Notes under the pieces: model-generated
Told to the model about the DNA's origin: nothing
The model's input: the letters and a program-made list of their open reading frames with translations, nothing else
The model's database searches: none
In this document: one piece after another, positions 54,903 through 64,000 of the stretch
Layout: every line of letters begins with the position of its first letter
Position numbering within the stretch: position 1 is the first letter of the stretch
Assembly (NCBI RefSeq): GCF_002050515.1
Contig: NZ_LTAY01000059.1
Span: 145,031-209,030, forward strand
Direction of reading: 5' to 3'
Source: Clostridium thermobutyricum DSM 4928
GTDB taxonomy: Bacteria > Bacillota > Clostridia > Clostridiales > Clostridiaceae
DNA length: 64,000 nt
Translations under genes and position numbers: made by a program

Positions 54903-56411
54903 ATGTTAGAGGATGAAATGAATACACAAGAATTAGAGGCTCAATATAGTGAACAAGAGGCTTTAAGAAGAGAAAAATTAGTAGAACTTCAAAATCAAGG
55001 AAAAGATCCATTTGATGTATATAAAGTAGAAAGAACACATACATCAAAAGAAGTAGTTGATAATTTTGAAGAGTTAGAAGGAAAAACAGTAACAGTAGCT
55101 GGAAGAATCATGTCTAAAAGAGGGCAAGGTAAAGTTGTATTCTCAGATATTCATGATAGAGATGGAAAAATTCAATTATTCATCAAAGTTGATTTAGTAG
55201 GAGAAGAAACATTAAAGGCATACAAAACATATGATTTAGGAGATTTTGTAGCTGTAACAGGAGAAGTTTTCAAAACTAAAACTGGAGAAGTTTCAATAAA
55301 AGCATCAAGTATTTTATTAACTTGTAAAGCATTAAAACCATTACCTGAAAAATTCCATGGATTAAAAGATCCAGATTTAAGATATAGACAAAGAGAAGTA
55401 GATATAATAACTAACCCAGAAGTTAAAGATACATTCTTAAAGAGAACTAAAATAATAAAAGCAATTAGAGAATACTTAGATAATAGAGGATTCTTAGAAG
55501 TAGATACTCCAATATTAGCAACAATAGCTGGTGGAGCTGCTGCTAGACCATTTATAACTCATCACAATACTTTTGATATAGATATGTATTTAAGAATTGC
55601 ACCAGAGTTATACTTAAAAAGATTAATAGTTGCAGGATTTGAAAAAGTTTATGAAATGGGTAAAAACTTCAGAAATGAAGGTGTTTCAATAAGACATAAC
55701 CCAGAATTTACTTCAATTGAGTTATATGAAGCATATTCAGATTATAATGATATGATGGAAATTACAGAAAACATGATTGCATATGTTTGTGAAAAAGTAA
55801 ATGGTACTACTAAAATAATGTACGAAGGAACAGAAATAGATTTAACACCTCCATGGAGAAGATTAACTATGGTTGATGCTGTTAAAGAATATGCTGGAAT
55901 TGACTTTAATACAATAGCTAGTGATGAAGAAGCACAAGCTATAGCAAAAGAAAAGAATTTAGAATTCCCTAAAGCACTTGATAAAGTAACTAAAGGGGAA
56001 GTTCTTAATATGTTATTTGAAGAATATGGTGAATCAAACTTAATTCAACCAACTTTCTTAATTGATTATCCAGTTGAAATTTCACCTCTAACTAAGAAGA
56101 AGAGAGGAAATGAAGCTTTCACAGAAAGATTCGAAGGATTTATATTTGGTAGAGAAGTTTGTAATGCATATTCAGAACTTAATGATCCAATAGTTCAAAG
56201 ACAAAGATTTGAACAACAAGCTAAAGAAAGAGAATATGGAGATGATGAAGCTTACATGATGGATGAAGAATTCATGAGCGCTTTAGAAACAGGAATGCCT
56301 CCAACAGGTGGACTTGGAATTGGTATAGATAGAATGATAATGTTCTTAACTGGTTCATCATCAATTAGAGATGTTATCCTATTCCCAACTATGAAACCAA
56401 TAAATAAATAA
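54903..56411 (+). CDS. lysS: lysyl-tRNA synthetase (class II)
   Basis: Charges tRNA-Lys. The 502-aa protein has a helical N-terminus, the OB-fold anticodon domain (~65-175, [21 protein letters not shown]) and the class II core with motif 2 [26 protein letters not shown] and motif 3 [21 protein letters not shown] ribosome site 7 nt before the ATG. Unlike asnS and glyS here, no T-box precedes it; it is expressed with greA from a consensus promoter. Confidence 0.97.
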   Translation: MLEDEMNTQELEAQYSEQEALRREKLVELQNQGKDPFDVYKVERTHTSKEVVDNFEELEGKTVTVAGRIMSKRGQGKVVFSDIHDRDGKIQLFIKVDLVGEETLKAYKTYDLGDFVAVTGEVFKTKTGEVSIKASSILLTCKALKPLPEKFHGLKDPDLRYRQREVDIITNPEVKDTFLKRTKIIKAIREYLDNRGFLEVDTPILATIAGGAAARPFITHHNTFDIDMYLRIAPELYLKRLIVAGFEKVYEMGKNFRNEGVSIRHNPEFTSIELYEAYSDYNDMMEITENMIAYVCEKVNGTTKIMYEGTEIDLTPPWRRLTMVDAVKEYAGIDFNTIASDEEAQAIAKEKNLEFPKALDKVTKGEVLNMLFEEYGESNLIQPTFLIDYPVEISPLTKKKRGNEAFTERFEGFIFGREVCNAYSELNDPIVQRQRFEQQAKEREYGDDEAYMMDEEFMSALETGMPPTGGLGIGIDRMIMFLTGSSSIRDVILFPTMKPINK

Positions 56412-56419
56412 TTTGAATA

Positions 56420-56455
56420 TAAAAGAGTATTCTTTAAGAATACTCTTTTTTATTT
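56420..56455 (+). terminator. terminator after lysS
   Basis: Stem AAAAGAGTATTCTT / AAGAATACTCTTTT followed by Ts. Confidence 0.92.
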
Positions 56456-56565
56456 ATATTAAAGAATAAATAGGATTAATTTTCATAATTTTATTAAAAA
56501 AGGTAAGAAAATAGCTTGTTTCATAGATGTTTACAAAATTATATATAAAAAATTTAAAAAAGTAC

Positions 56566-56593
56566 TTGCAATTTATAAATAATTCTATATAAT
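56566..56593 (+). promoter_or_regulatory. promoter of the tRNA-Asn array
   Basis: TTGCAA (56566-56571) and TATAAT (56588-56593), 16-nt spacer, 18 nt before the first tRNA. Confidence 0.8.
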
Positions 56594-56611
56594 AATTAGT
56601 GTACTAAATAT

Positions 56612-56686
<75 letters not shown>

Positions 56687-56725
56687 TTTTTAATTCATTT
56701 AGTACAAATTAAATAAAGATAATAT

Positions 56726-56800
<75 letters not shown>

Positions 56801-56837
56801 TCTTTAATTCAATTATTACAAATTAAACAAATAATAT

Positions 56838-56912
<75 letters not shown>

Positions 56913-56922
56913 TTTGAATTTT

Positions 56923-56950
56923 AAGTAGTGAGGGATCACTACTTTTTTTA
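56923..56950 (+). terminator. terminator of the tRNA-Asn array
   Basis: Stem AGTAGTGA / TCACTACT and a run of Ts. Confidence 0.92.
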
Positions 56951-57033
56951 ATGCGTAAAATAAATAAGTAAATATTTGTAAAATAAAAAATGAATGCTAA
57001 AATATAATTATAATCAATATAAAGGGAGAAGAA

Positions 57034-57750
57034 ATGGAAGGGGTAGAAAATTTAAAAGTAGAGAGTTATTTTAGAGAGGGAATAAAAAAAGGAATACCTA
57101 TTGGACTTGGATATCTATCTGTATCAATAACTTTTGGTATGATAGCTGCAAGAGGTGGATTAGATGTTTCTACAGCAGTTTTAATATCAATGACTAATTT
57201 GACATCAGCAGGTCAATTTGCAGGAGTGGATTTGATTTTAAATAATGCAATATATATAGAATTAGCATTAACTATATTTATTATAAATATAAGGTATGCA
57301 CTAATGTCATTTGCAATCTCACAAAAACTAGAAAAAACATCTCTTATAAAAAGAATGATAATAGCATTTGGAATAACAGATGAAACATATACTTTAGCTT
57401 CTGTAGAAGAAGGTAAAATAAATTATAAATTTATGTTTGGACTTATATTAATACCTTATTTGGGTTGGGCTTTAGGAACTTTTATAGGAGCAATAAGTAC
57501 AGGATTTATGCCAGCTAATCTACAAGATGCTTTAGGCATAGCTTTATATGGTATGTTTTTAGCTATAATAATACCAGCAGGTAAAAAAGATAAAAATATA
57601 GCATTAGGAATATTAATATCAATAGTATTTAGCTTTATAATATTCTATTTTCCTTATTTGAATAAAATATCAAGTGGTTTTTCAATAATAATATGTTCCT
57701 TAATTGGGGCTTTAATTATGGCAAAATTAAAACCTATAAAGGAGGAATAA
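57034..57750 (+). CDS. azlC: AzlC-family branched-chain amino acid exporter, large subunit
   Basis: A 238-aa membrane protein with about five or six helices; AzlC with AzlD exports branched-chain amino acids and their analogues. The N-terminal GIKKGIPIGLGYLSVSITFGMIAARGGLD and NLTSAGQFAG motif are characteristic, as is FGITDETYTLAS in the middle. AAGGGAG ribosome site. The azlD start lies 3 nt after the stop. Confidence 0.93.
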   Translation: MEGVENLKVESYFREGIKKGIPIGLGYLSVSITFGMIAARGGLDVSTAVLISMTNLTSAGQFAGVDLILNNAIYIELALTIFIINIRYALMSFAISQKLEKTSLIKRMIIAFGITDETYTLASVEEGKINYKFMFGLILIPYLGWALGTFIGAISTGFMPANLQDALGIALYGMFLAIIIPAGKKDKNIALGILISIVFSFIIFYFPYLNKISSGFSIIICSLIGALIMAKLKPIKEE

Positions 57751-57752
57751 AT

Positions 57753-58049
57753 ATGTATTTAATAATTTCGTTAATAATATTAGCTGTAGTAACATATATA
57801 CCTAGAGTTATTCCACTTATTATAAATAAACAAATAGAATCTAATTATATAAAGTCTGTGTTATATTACATGCCATATTGTGTTTTAGGATCTATGACAT
57901 TTCCAGCAGTATTTTATAGTACTGAAAATATTTTATTTTCAATTATAGGGACTATAGTGGGGATATGTTTAGCCTATAAAGGTAAGAATCTAATTCAGGT
58001 AGCTATGGGAAGTGTAATTATAATTTATATTATGAATTTAATATTTTAA
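57753..58049 (+). CDS. azlD: AzlD-family branched-chain amino acid exporter, small subunit
   Basis: A 98-aa membrane protein with three or four helices, partner of AzlC. The pattern TYIPRVIPLIINKQIESNYIKSVLYYMPYCVLGSMTFPAVF is typical AzlD, with Pro-rich helix starts. Start chosen at the ATG at 57753, 8 nt after AAAGGAGG; the longer form from 57693 would overlap azlC. Terminated at 58141-58168. Confidence 0.92.
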   Translation: MYLIISLIILAVVTYIPRVIPLIINKQIESNYIKSVLYYMPYCVLGSMTFPAVFYSTENILFSIIGTIVGICLAYKGKNLIQVAMGSVIIIYIMNLIF

Positions 58050-58140
58050 TAAACTAAAAAAATATCTGGAGTTAAATTTGAAATAAATAGCAATAAATTA
58101 ATTGATTAATTTATAGATTTAGAAAGAATATCATATGAAT

Positions 58141-58168
58141 AAAAGATAGCGAGTGCTATCTTTTTTTA
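58141..58168 (+). terminator. terminator after azlCD
   Basis: Stem AAAGATAGC / GCTATCTTT, loop GAGT, and a T-run. Confidence 0.85.
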
Positions 58169-58179
58169 TTTAAAATATT

Positions 58180-58638
58180 TTAATTGCTATATTTAATATA
58201 AATAATAAAGATTAATATTAGAATTAGAGATAATTCTTTAAATTTATCACTTTCAACAATTATAGAATTATTTTCAGAATAAACTTTTCCAATTACAAAA
58301 TCATTATTTTTTAAAATAAGATAGTCAGGGGATGAAAATTCACCATTAGCTGTAATTTCTCCTAAATTATATATTAAATTAAATTTTGATTTCGTAGAAG
58401 AAATTAAAGTTTCATTAATGTAACCATAAGATTCATTTGATCGAAAAATTTCGAAGATTTCATGATGGTTAACTTTATGTTTTTTTAATTTAAATAAGAT
58501 ACTTCCATTAATATTTTTAAGTTTTATAGTATCTGAAAATAGAAGATGAGTTTTTTCTATAGTAAAACATTTATTATTGTAATTATCATATACAAGAAAC
58601 CCATCTTTAATTTCTTTTGTATCTAATATATATTTCAT
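58180..58638 (-). CDS. tubby/LURP-one-like (YxjI-type) protein, tentative
   Basis: A 152-aa protein made almost entirely of short beta-strand-like segments separated by turns (FLVYDNYNNKCFTIEKTHLLFSDTIKLKN; GSILFKLKKHKVNHHEIFEIF; YGYINETLI), ending in a hydrophobic helix (~133-150) that could anchor it to the membrane. The pattern recalls the tubby C-terminal-like fold of bacterial YxjI/LURP-one proteins, whose role is unclear. GGAGA ribosome site. Single gene convergent with azlCD. Assignment by fold pattern only. Confidence 0.6.
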   Translation of the reverse strand: MKYILDTKEIKDGFLVYDNYNNKCFTIEKTHLLFSDTIKLKNINGSILFKLKKHKVNHHEIFEIFRSNESYGYINETLISSTKSKFNLIYNLGEITANGEFSSPDYLILKNNDFVIGKVYSENNSIIVESDKFKELSLILILIFIIYIKYSN

Positions 58639-58724
58639 AATAATTTCTCCTTAGTAATGATATGTTATATTATAATATTATACAGTAAGTACAAACACTC
58701 TATACAAGAATAGATAAATACATA

Positions 58725-58752
58725 TTGACATATAAAAGTCTTTTGGTAAAAT
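58725..58752 (+). promoter_or_regulatory. glyS promoter
   Basis: TTGACA (58725-58730) and TAAAAT (58747-58752) with 16-nt spacing, just before the T-box leader. Confidence 0.7.
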
Positions 58753-58769
58753 TAATATATAATTCAATA

Positions 58770-58957
58770 TATACGATGATAAAAGAAGAGTAGCTTTAAA
58801 ATTATTTTTAGAGAGATAGTGGTTGGTGAAAATTATCAATAAATTAAAGTGAAGGGAGCTTTTTAGTATATTTAATTAAAGTTGGGCTTTAGCCAAGAAG
58901 GGTGGAACCGCGGAATAGAAAATTTCGTCCCTTTAAGTGCTTAAGGCTTTTTTTATT
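58770..58957 (+). promoter_or_regulatory. T-box leader, Gly-specific, controlling glyS
   Basis: T-box elements in order: GAAGAGTAG (58785-58793), AGAGAG and GGTTGGTGAAA for the AG bulge and distal loop, specifier region GAAG-GGA with the Gly codon GGA at 58855-58857 (GGG in the alternative register, also Gly), the T-box core AGGGTGGAACCGCGG (58899-58913), and a terminator hairpin plus T-run at 58928-58957. Uncharged tRNA-Gly should allow read-through into glyS. Confidence 0.9.
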
Positions 58958-59003
58958 GTAAAAAATTATATTTTAAATATATAGAAGTAATGGAGGAATT
59001 AAA

Positions 59004-60404
59004 ATGGCAGTAGAAAAGACTATGGATAAAATAGTTGCACTATGTAAGAGCAGAGGATTCATATTCCCAGGTTCTGATATATATGGTGGACTTGCAAACT
59101 CATGGGATTACGGTCCTTTAGGAGTTGAATTCAAAAATAATGTTAAAAAAGCTTGGTGGAAAAAATTCGTTCAAGAAAGTCCATATAATGTAGGAGTAGA
59201 CTGTGCAATATTAATGAATAAAGAAGTTTGGGTTGCATCAGGACACTTAGGTGGATTCTCAGATCCATTAATGGATTGTAAGGATTGTAAATCAAGATTT
59301 AGAGCAGATAAATTAGTTGAAGATCATATGACAGAAAGTGGAGTAGAAGTAGCTTCAGCTGATGGAATGTCAAATGAACAACTAAAAGCATATATTGAAG
59401 AGCACAATATAGTTTGTCCTAAATGTGGAAAAATGAATTATACAGATATAAGACAATTCAATCTTATGTTTAAAACATTCCAAGGAGTAACTGAAGATGC
59501 TAAAAATGAAATATACTTAAGACCAGAAACAGCTCAAGGTATATTCGTAAACTTTAAATCAGTTCAAAGAAGTACTAGAAAGAAAGTTCCATTTGGTATA
59601 GCTCAAATAGGTAAATCATTCAGAAATGAAATAACACCAGGAAACTTCACATTTAGAACAAGAGAATTTGAACAAATGGAATTAGAATTCTTCTGTAAAC
59701 CAGGAACAGATTTAGAATGGTTTGATTACTGGAGAAATTATTGTTGGAAATTCTTACTTAACTTAGGTGTTACTGAAGAAAACTTAAGATTAAGAGATCA
59801 TGGTGAAGAAGAATTATCATTCTATTCAAATGCAACATCAGATATAGAATACTTATTCCCATTTGGTTGGGGAGAGCTTTGGGGAATAGCAGATAGAACT
59901 GATTATGACCTTAAAAAGCATGCAGAACATTCAGGTCAAGATTTAAGCTACTTAGATCCAACAACTAATGAAAAATATATACCATATTGTATAGAACCAT
60001 CATTAGGAGCAGACAGAGTTGCATTAGCATTCTTAGTAGATGCATATGATGAGGAAGATTTATCAACTGAAGATAAAAAAGATTCAAGAGTAGTTATGCA
60101 TTTACACCCTGCTTTAGCACCATATAAAGCAGCTATATTACCACTATCTAAAAAGCTTTCAGAAAAAGCATTAGAAGTATATGCTGATTTAGCTAAGAAG
60201 TTCAATATTGAATATGATGAAGCAGGAAGCATAGGTAAGAGATATAGAAGACAAGATGAAATTGGTACTCCATTCTGTATAACTGTAGATTTTGATACTG
60301 AAAATGATGGAGCAGTTACAGTTAGAGATAGAGATACAATGAAACAAGAAAGAATAAAAATAGAAGACTTATCAGCTTATATAGAAAAAAGCTTAGAGTT
60401 TTAA
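59004..60404 (+). CDS. glyS: glycyl-tRNA synthetase, single-chain (alpha2) type
   Basis: Charges tRNA-Gly. The 466-aa class II enzyme is of the eukaryote/archaea-like homodimeric kind rather than the bacterial alpha2-beta2 GlyQ/GlyS. It begins with [29 protein letters not shown] and contains a zinc-ribbon-like CKDCKSRF ... CPKCGKMN insertion, motif 2 [25 protein letters not shown] and motif 3 [14 protein letters not shown]. The C-terminal ~110 residues are the anticodon-binding domain. GGAGG ribosome site. Confidence 0.97.
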   Translation: MAVEKTMDKIVALCKSRGFIFPGSDIYGGLANSWDYGPLGVEFKNNVKKAWWKKFVQESPYNVGVDCAILMNKEVWVASGHLGGFSDPLMDCKDCKSRFRADKLVEDHMTESGVEVASADGMSNEQLKAYIEEHNIVCPKCGKMNYTDIRQFNLMFKTFQGVTEDAKNEIYLRPETAQGIFVNFKSVQRSTRKKVPFGIAQIGKSFRNEITPGNFTFRTREFEQMELEFFCKPGTDLEWFDYWRNYCWKFLLNLGVTEENLRLRDHGEEELSFYSNATSDIEYLFPFGWGELWGIADRTDYDLKKHAEHSGQDLSYLDPTTNEKYIPYCIEPSLGADRVALAFLVDAYDEEDLSTEDKKDSRVVMHLHPALAPYKAAILPLSKKLSEKALEVYADLAKKFNIEYDEAGSIGKRYRRQDEIGTPFCITVDFDTENDGAVTVRDRDTMKQERIKIEDLSAYIEKSLEF

Positions 60405-60409
60405 TTAAC

Positions 60410-60442
60410 TAGCAGCCTATATGTTATAGGCTGCTATATTTA
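60410..60442 (+). terminator. hairpin after glyS, weak terminator
   Basis: A perfect 12-bp stem TAGCAGCCTATA / TATAGGCTGCTA with TGT loop. Only a short T-rich tail follows. Confidence 0.65.
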
Positions 60443-60624
60443 AAATATAGAAAAATTTATATATTTTAAATATGGCAATTTTAAAATAGTTTTAAATTAA
60501 ATATATACTAAATTTAAAATACTGAAAATAAAAAAATATAGTGTTATAATTAGAAATAAATGGGACAAAATTAAAAATAGTTCATATTATTAATGTTAAA
60601 AGTAGTAATTATGGAGGATTTAAC

Positions 60625-62001
60625 ATGAAAAAAGATTTTAATGAGTTTAAACAATTTATAAAAAATAAAAAAGTAGGAGTAGTAGGAATTGGAGTAAGTA
60701 ATATTCCGCTAATTAATTTTTTAGTAGAATTACAAGCAAAAGTTACTGCTTTTGATATAAAGAATGAAGAGCAATTAGGAGATGTTGCAAAAGATTTTAG
60801 AAATAAAGGAGTAAAATTATCATTAGGAGATAATTATCTAGACTCATTAACAGGATTTGATGTTGTATTTAAAACACCATCAATGAGAATAGATAGTGAG
60901 GCATTAGTTAGAGTAGCTAAAGAAGGCGCATACATAACATCAGAAATGGAAGAGTTCGTAAGATATTGTAAAGGTAAGATATTTGCAGTAACAGGAAGTG
61001 ATGGTAAAACAACAACTACTACAATGATATCAAAACTTTTAATAGAACAAGGATATAAAACTTGGGTTGGAGGAAACATAGGAACACCATTATTTTCTCA
61101 GATAGAAGAAGTTAAGGAAGAGGATATGGTAGTATTAGAACTTTCAAGTTTCCAATTAATGACTATGGATTTACCAATAGAAGTAGCTGTTTGTACAAAT
61201 TTAGCCCCAAATCATTTAGATATGCATAAAGATATGCAAGAGTATATAGATGCTAAGAAAAACATATTCTTATATGGAAAAGAAGATGGAGTAGTTATAT
61301 TAAATAGAGAGAATGAAATAACACATTCATTTATACCAGAAGTAAAAGGAAAAGTTCTAGAATTCAGTTCAAAAAATGTGATTGAAGATGGAGCATACTA
61401 TAAAGATGGAAAATTATACTTACAAGGAAAAGAAGTAGTAGAAAAAAATAATATAGTTCTTAAAGGAATGCATAATGTAGAAAACTATTTAGCAGCATTC
61501 TTAGCTACTAAAGATGATGTAAGTATAGAATCTATGAAAAAAGTAGCAGAAACATTTACAGGTGTGGAACATAGATGTGAATTAGTAAGAGAGATAGATG
61601 GAGTTAAATATTATAATGATTCAATAGCTTCAAGTCCAACAAGAACTCTTGCGGGACTTCATGCATTTGATACAAAGGTTATATTATTAGCTGGTGGATA
61701 TGACAAGCATATTCCATTTGCACCATTAGCAGAAGAAGGATATAAATATATAAAAGAATTAATAGTAATGGGAGCAACTAAAGAAAAAATAAAAGATGCT
61801 TTCCACAAGTTAGAAAAGGAAAAAGGAATAAAAGTTTCTATAAGAGAAGCTAAAGATTTACAAGATGCAGTAAATATAGCAAGAGAAATAGCTGTAAAAG
61901 GAGATATAGTTACACTTTCTCCAGCATGTGCATCATTTGACATGTTCCCAAATTTCGCGGTAAGAGGAAACAAATTTAAAGAGATAATACAAAGTTTATA
62001 G
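60625..62001 (+). CDS. murD: UDP-N-acetylmuramoylalanine--D-glutamate ligase
   Basis: Adds D-glutamate to UDP-MurNAc-L-Ala in peptidoglycan synthesis. The 458-aa protein has an N-terminal Rossmann-like domain ([17 protein letters not shown]), the ATPase P-loop [13 protein letters not shown] (~125-137), LELSSFQL, the conserved HRCE and [16 protein letters not shown] motifs, and [18 protein letters not shown] near the C-terminus. GGAGG ribosome site. Stands alone, away from a dcw cluster, like murC at 12 kb. Confidence 0.96.
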   Translation: MKKDFNEFKQFIKNKKVGVVGIGVSNIPLINFLVELQAKVTAFDIKNEEQLGDVAKDFRNKGVKLSLGDNYLDSLTGFDVVFKTPSMRIDSEALVRVAKEGAYITSEMEEFVRYCKGKIFAVTGSDGKTTTTTMISKLLIEQGYKTWVGGNIGTPLFSQIEEVKEEDMVVLELSSFQLMTMDLPIEVAVCTNLAPNHLDMHKDMQEYIDAKKNIFLYGKEDGVVILNRENEITHSFIPEVKGKVLEFSSKNVIEDGAYYKDGKLYLQGKEVVEKNNIVLKGMHNVENYLAAFLATKDDVSIESMKKVAETFTGVEHRCELVREIDGVKYYNDSIASSPTRTLAGLHAFDTKVILLAGGYDKHIPFAPLAEEGYKYIKELIVMGATKEKIKDAFHKLEKEKGIKVSIREAKDLQDAVNIAREIAVKGDIVTLSPACASFDMFPNFAVRGNKFKEIIQSL

Positions 62002-62045
62002 TAGAGATTAAAAATGGTAGAAATAAGTAAATAATTAAAATATAT

Positions 62046-62082
62046 AAGGAACTGTTATAGAAATAACAGTTCCTTAACTTTT
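62046..62082. terminator. hairpin after murD
   Basis: A perfect 13-bp stem (62046-62058 with 62063-62075) and AGAA loop, then AACTTTTA; lies between convergent genes. Confidence 0.75.
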
Positions 62083-62161
62083 ACTATAATATTAATTTGA
62101 ATTAATATTAAAACTTTAGTTTTATATCAATTAAATAGTATCAACTAATAAAATTAAATGA

Positions 62162-63178
62162 TTAAGGAGTAACTAAATACCAAGAACTATTAACATCAAT
62201 TCCTTTCCTATAGAATATTCCTTTTTCTGATATATAGAAATCATTTATACTATCATTAATAATAGTGCTTGTATTAAATTTGTTTTTATTTAAATCAATA
62301 TTTATGCTTTTAAGTTTATTAAAATCATTAATATCGATGAATACAAGCTTATTTTTATAAACTGATATATTTCTAGCAGATATAATAGTAACTCTTCTTG
62401 TATCCATAGTTTCAGGATCTAAATAATATAAATAGTTGTTATCAGAAGAATTTATAAAATATAATTTATCATCATAAACTGCAAAACTCTCAACAGAATA
62501 ATCAAGTAGTTTTTCATTTAATGAGCCATCTATAGTAACTCTATAAAGTTTATATTTGTCATCTGAATTTTGATATAATATGTTGTTTCCATTAACTATA
62601 AATTTGCCGATTTTATTAGAGGTTATTTTATTAGATATATTATCTATAGGATCATAAGTGAATAGTTCATTTGTTTTATAATCTACATAATATATTCTTA
62701 CATTATCATTGCAAATATCTCTAACAGATTTATTATTTATTTTAGTCACTTGCTTATTTGCTAGATTAATTTTAGAAAAATTATAATTATCATTTCCATT
62801 AGCAAAAAAAATTTCATTATGTAATAAAGTCATAGAGTTGGTAGAGTATTCGAAAAATTCTCCAACGGATTTATTTGTAATTTTAAAATTTTTATCTGAA
62901 AAATTTATAAGCGAAATTTTATTATTATTGTCCCAATTTGGAAAATATAAAATAGAATCATTTAAAATAAATGGAGATGGAGTAACAGAATTTTCTGTTA
63001 ATGAAAAGTTTTTATTGTTTTTTTTATCTGAAATTTCTTTTTTTTCTTTAGAATAATCAATAGTATCTGTAGAATTTAATGATGAAGTAATATTTTTTTC
63101 ATCAGAATTATCTTTATTACACCCAAATAAAGAAATAGACATTAAAGCAAATAAAGATAATATAAATAATTTTCTCAT
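62162..63178 (-). CDS. putative lipoprotein with beta-propeller-like repeats (DUF5050 type)
   Basis: A 338-aa lipoprotein: signal peptide, lipobox SLFGC (cysteine ~20), then a Ser/Asn/Lys-rich linker to residue ~60. The rest is a series of ~35-40-residue repeats of the kind seen in DUF5050/six-bladed propellers: NNVRIYYVDYKTNELFTYDP, NILYQNSDDKYKLYRVTIDGS, KLYFINSSDNNYLYYLDPET. Extracellular, membrane-anchored; role unknown, perhaps binding a protein or glycan. AGGAGGG ribosome site. Single gene next to the rRNA operon. Confidence 0.72.
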   Translation of the reverse strand: MRKLFILSLFALMSISLFGCNKDNSDEKNITSSLNSTDTIDYSKEKKEISDKKNNKNFSLTENSVTPSPFILNDSILYFPNWDNNNKISLINFSDKNFKITNKSVGEFFEYSTNSMTLLHNEIFFANGNDNYNFSKINLANKQVTKINNKSVRDICNDNVRIYYVDYKTNELFTYDPIDNISNKITSNKIGKFIVNGNNILYQNSDDKYKLYRVTIDGSLNEKLLDYSVESFAVYDDKLYFINSSDNNYLYYLDPETMDTRRVTIISARNISVYKNKLVFIDINDFNKLKSINIDLNKNKFNTSTIINDSINDFYISEKGIFYRKGIDVNSSWYLVTP

Positions 63179-63465
63179 TTTACCCTCCTAAAAATTACAA
63201 TATATATGTACATATTATATACTAAAAATGAACTATATTAACAAAGAAAGTTTTAAAAAAGAAAAAATAATGATAACTTTTCCAGGCGTATCATTATAAG
63301 AAAATAAAAGAAAATAAAAGATAAATAGAGATATATATGAATAAATTTATTTAATATAGAAATAATAGGGATATATAAAGGAATAATCATGTTACTATAA
63401 TACACGTCCTCAGGAAATGAGGCATACAACTTGAAGAAATTCTTCAAAATAACTTAAAAAAGTTA

Positions 63466-63497
63466 TTGACAAAGAAAATTTCAAGTGATATTATAAT
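63466..63497 (+). promoter_or_regulatory. rRNA operon promoter
   Basis: Perfect TTGACA at 63466-63471. The -10 is TATTAT at 63489-63494 (17-nt spacer); an overlapping TATAAT at 63492-63497 would need a 20-nt spacer. Confidence 0.8.
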
Positions 63498-63519
63498 AAA
63501 GCAGTCGAAAGACAGCTAA

Positions 63520-63539
63520 GATCTTTGAAAATTGAACAG
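63520..63539 (+). promoter_or_regulatory. rRNA leader boxA-like antitermination element
   Basis: GATCTTTGAAAATTGAACAG, the conserved leader element found before clostridial and bacillar 16S genes, where Nus factors bind. Confidence 0.75.
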
Positions 63540-63610
63540 AATAATATATAAGCAAACTTAAACCAGCAATTCTTTTATAAGTAAGTTTTAAGAGCTGAAA
63601 GATTAAACTT

Positions 63611-64000
<390 letters not shown>

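Larger units (their letters stand above)
58639..59003. other. intergenic interval before glyS
   Basis: Contains about 85 nt of upstream sequence for the divergent tubby-like gene, the glyS promoter, the Gly T-box, and the GGAGG ribosome site of glyS. No gene seen. Confidence 0.8.
63179..63610. other. upstream region of the rRNA operon
   Basis: AT-rich DNA with two small hairpins (CCTCA...TGAGG near 63413-63422; TTGAAGA/TCTTCAA at 63431-63447), then the rRNA promoter and leader. No gene; a 64-codon minus-strand frame here lacks a ribosome site. Confidence 0.75.

Noticed and set aside
63253..63447. 64-codon minus-strand frame upstream of the rRNA operon
   Set aside because: TTG start without ribosome site; low-complexity AT-rich translation.

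Overview
The window is AT-rich, gene-dense DNA from a low-GC endospore-forming Firmicute, almost certainly Clostridium sensu stricto (cluster I). The evidence is strong AGGAGG-type ribosome sites, sporulation genes (spoVT, spoVB-like, yabP, yabQ, spoIIE), T-box leaders, clostridial lipoproteins, and the 5' end of a clostridial 16S rRNA gene at the right edge. The 16S fragment does not match C. perfringens as I remember it, so I leave the species open.

Left part (1-13.6 kb): nrdG, the M17 aminopeptidase pepA, a pair of related lipoproteins (one ending in a chitin-binding-type module), a small membrane protein, asnS behind an Asn T-box, a cytochrome-b5-like protein, a metallophosphoesterase, an M24 peptidase, another lipoprotein, a thiamine-diphosphate 2-oxo-acid decarboxylase, a nucleoside transporter and murC. 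These are mostly single transcription units separated by clear terminators.

Backbone (13.8-56.4 kb): purR-glmU-prs ... pth-mfd-prsA-spoVT-spoVB-mazG-hup-rqcP-yabP-yabQ-divIC-yabR-[tRNAs]-spoIIE-tilS-hpt-ftsH-fhs-coaX-dusB-greA-lysS. This is broadly collinear with the origin-proximal region of Bacillus subtilis. Between prs and pth the collinearity is broken by about 14 kb: a decayed transposase, an mglBAC-type galactose ABC transporter operon with an overlooked 53-aa membrane protein, a YesN/YesM-type regulator and kinase pair with two extra periplasmic-binding-protein homologues, and an OmpR/EnvZ-type pair followed by an HtrA-like protein that has lost its whole catalytic triad.

Right part (56.4-64 kb): three identical tRNA-Asn genes, azlCD, a possible tubby/LURP-like protein, glyS behind a Gly T-box, murD, a putative beta-propeller lipoprotein, and the promoter, leader and first ~390 nt of an rRNA operon. 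Seven tRNA genes (Leu-fMet-Met-Leu-fMet-Met-Leu) lie at 42.9-43.5 kb.

Regulation visible in the sequence: two PurBox-like inverted pairs (upstream of purR and of fhs) that fit the PurR encoded here; a 13/14 cre match overlapping the mgl start site; overlapping CodY-like boxes upstream of nupC; a 16-bp tandem direct repeat upstream of the OmpR-type regulator; two T-boxes; and consensus sigma-A promoters for tRNA, greA, fhs and rRNA. No CRISPR array, prophage or intact mobile element was seen. The strongest candidates for new biology are the catalytically dead HtrA-like protein in a two-component operon and the galactose sensing cluster, whose sensor binding protein keeps the canonical ligand residues that the transporter's own binding protein has changed.
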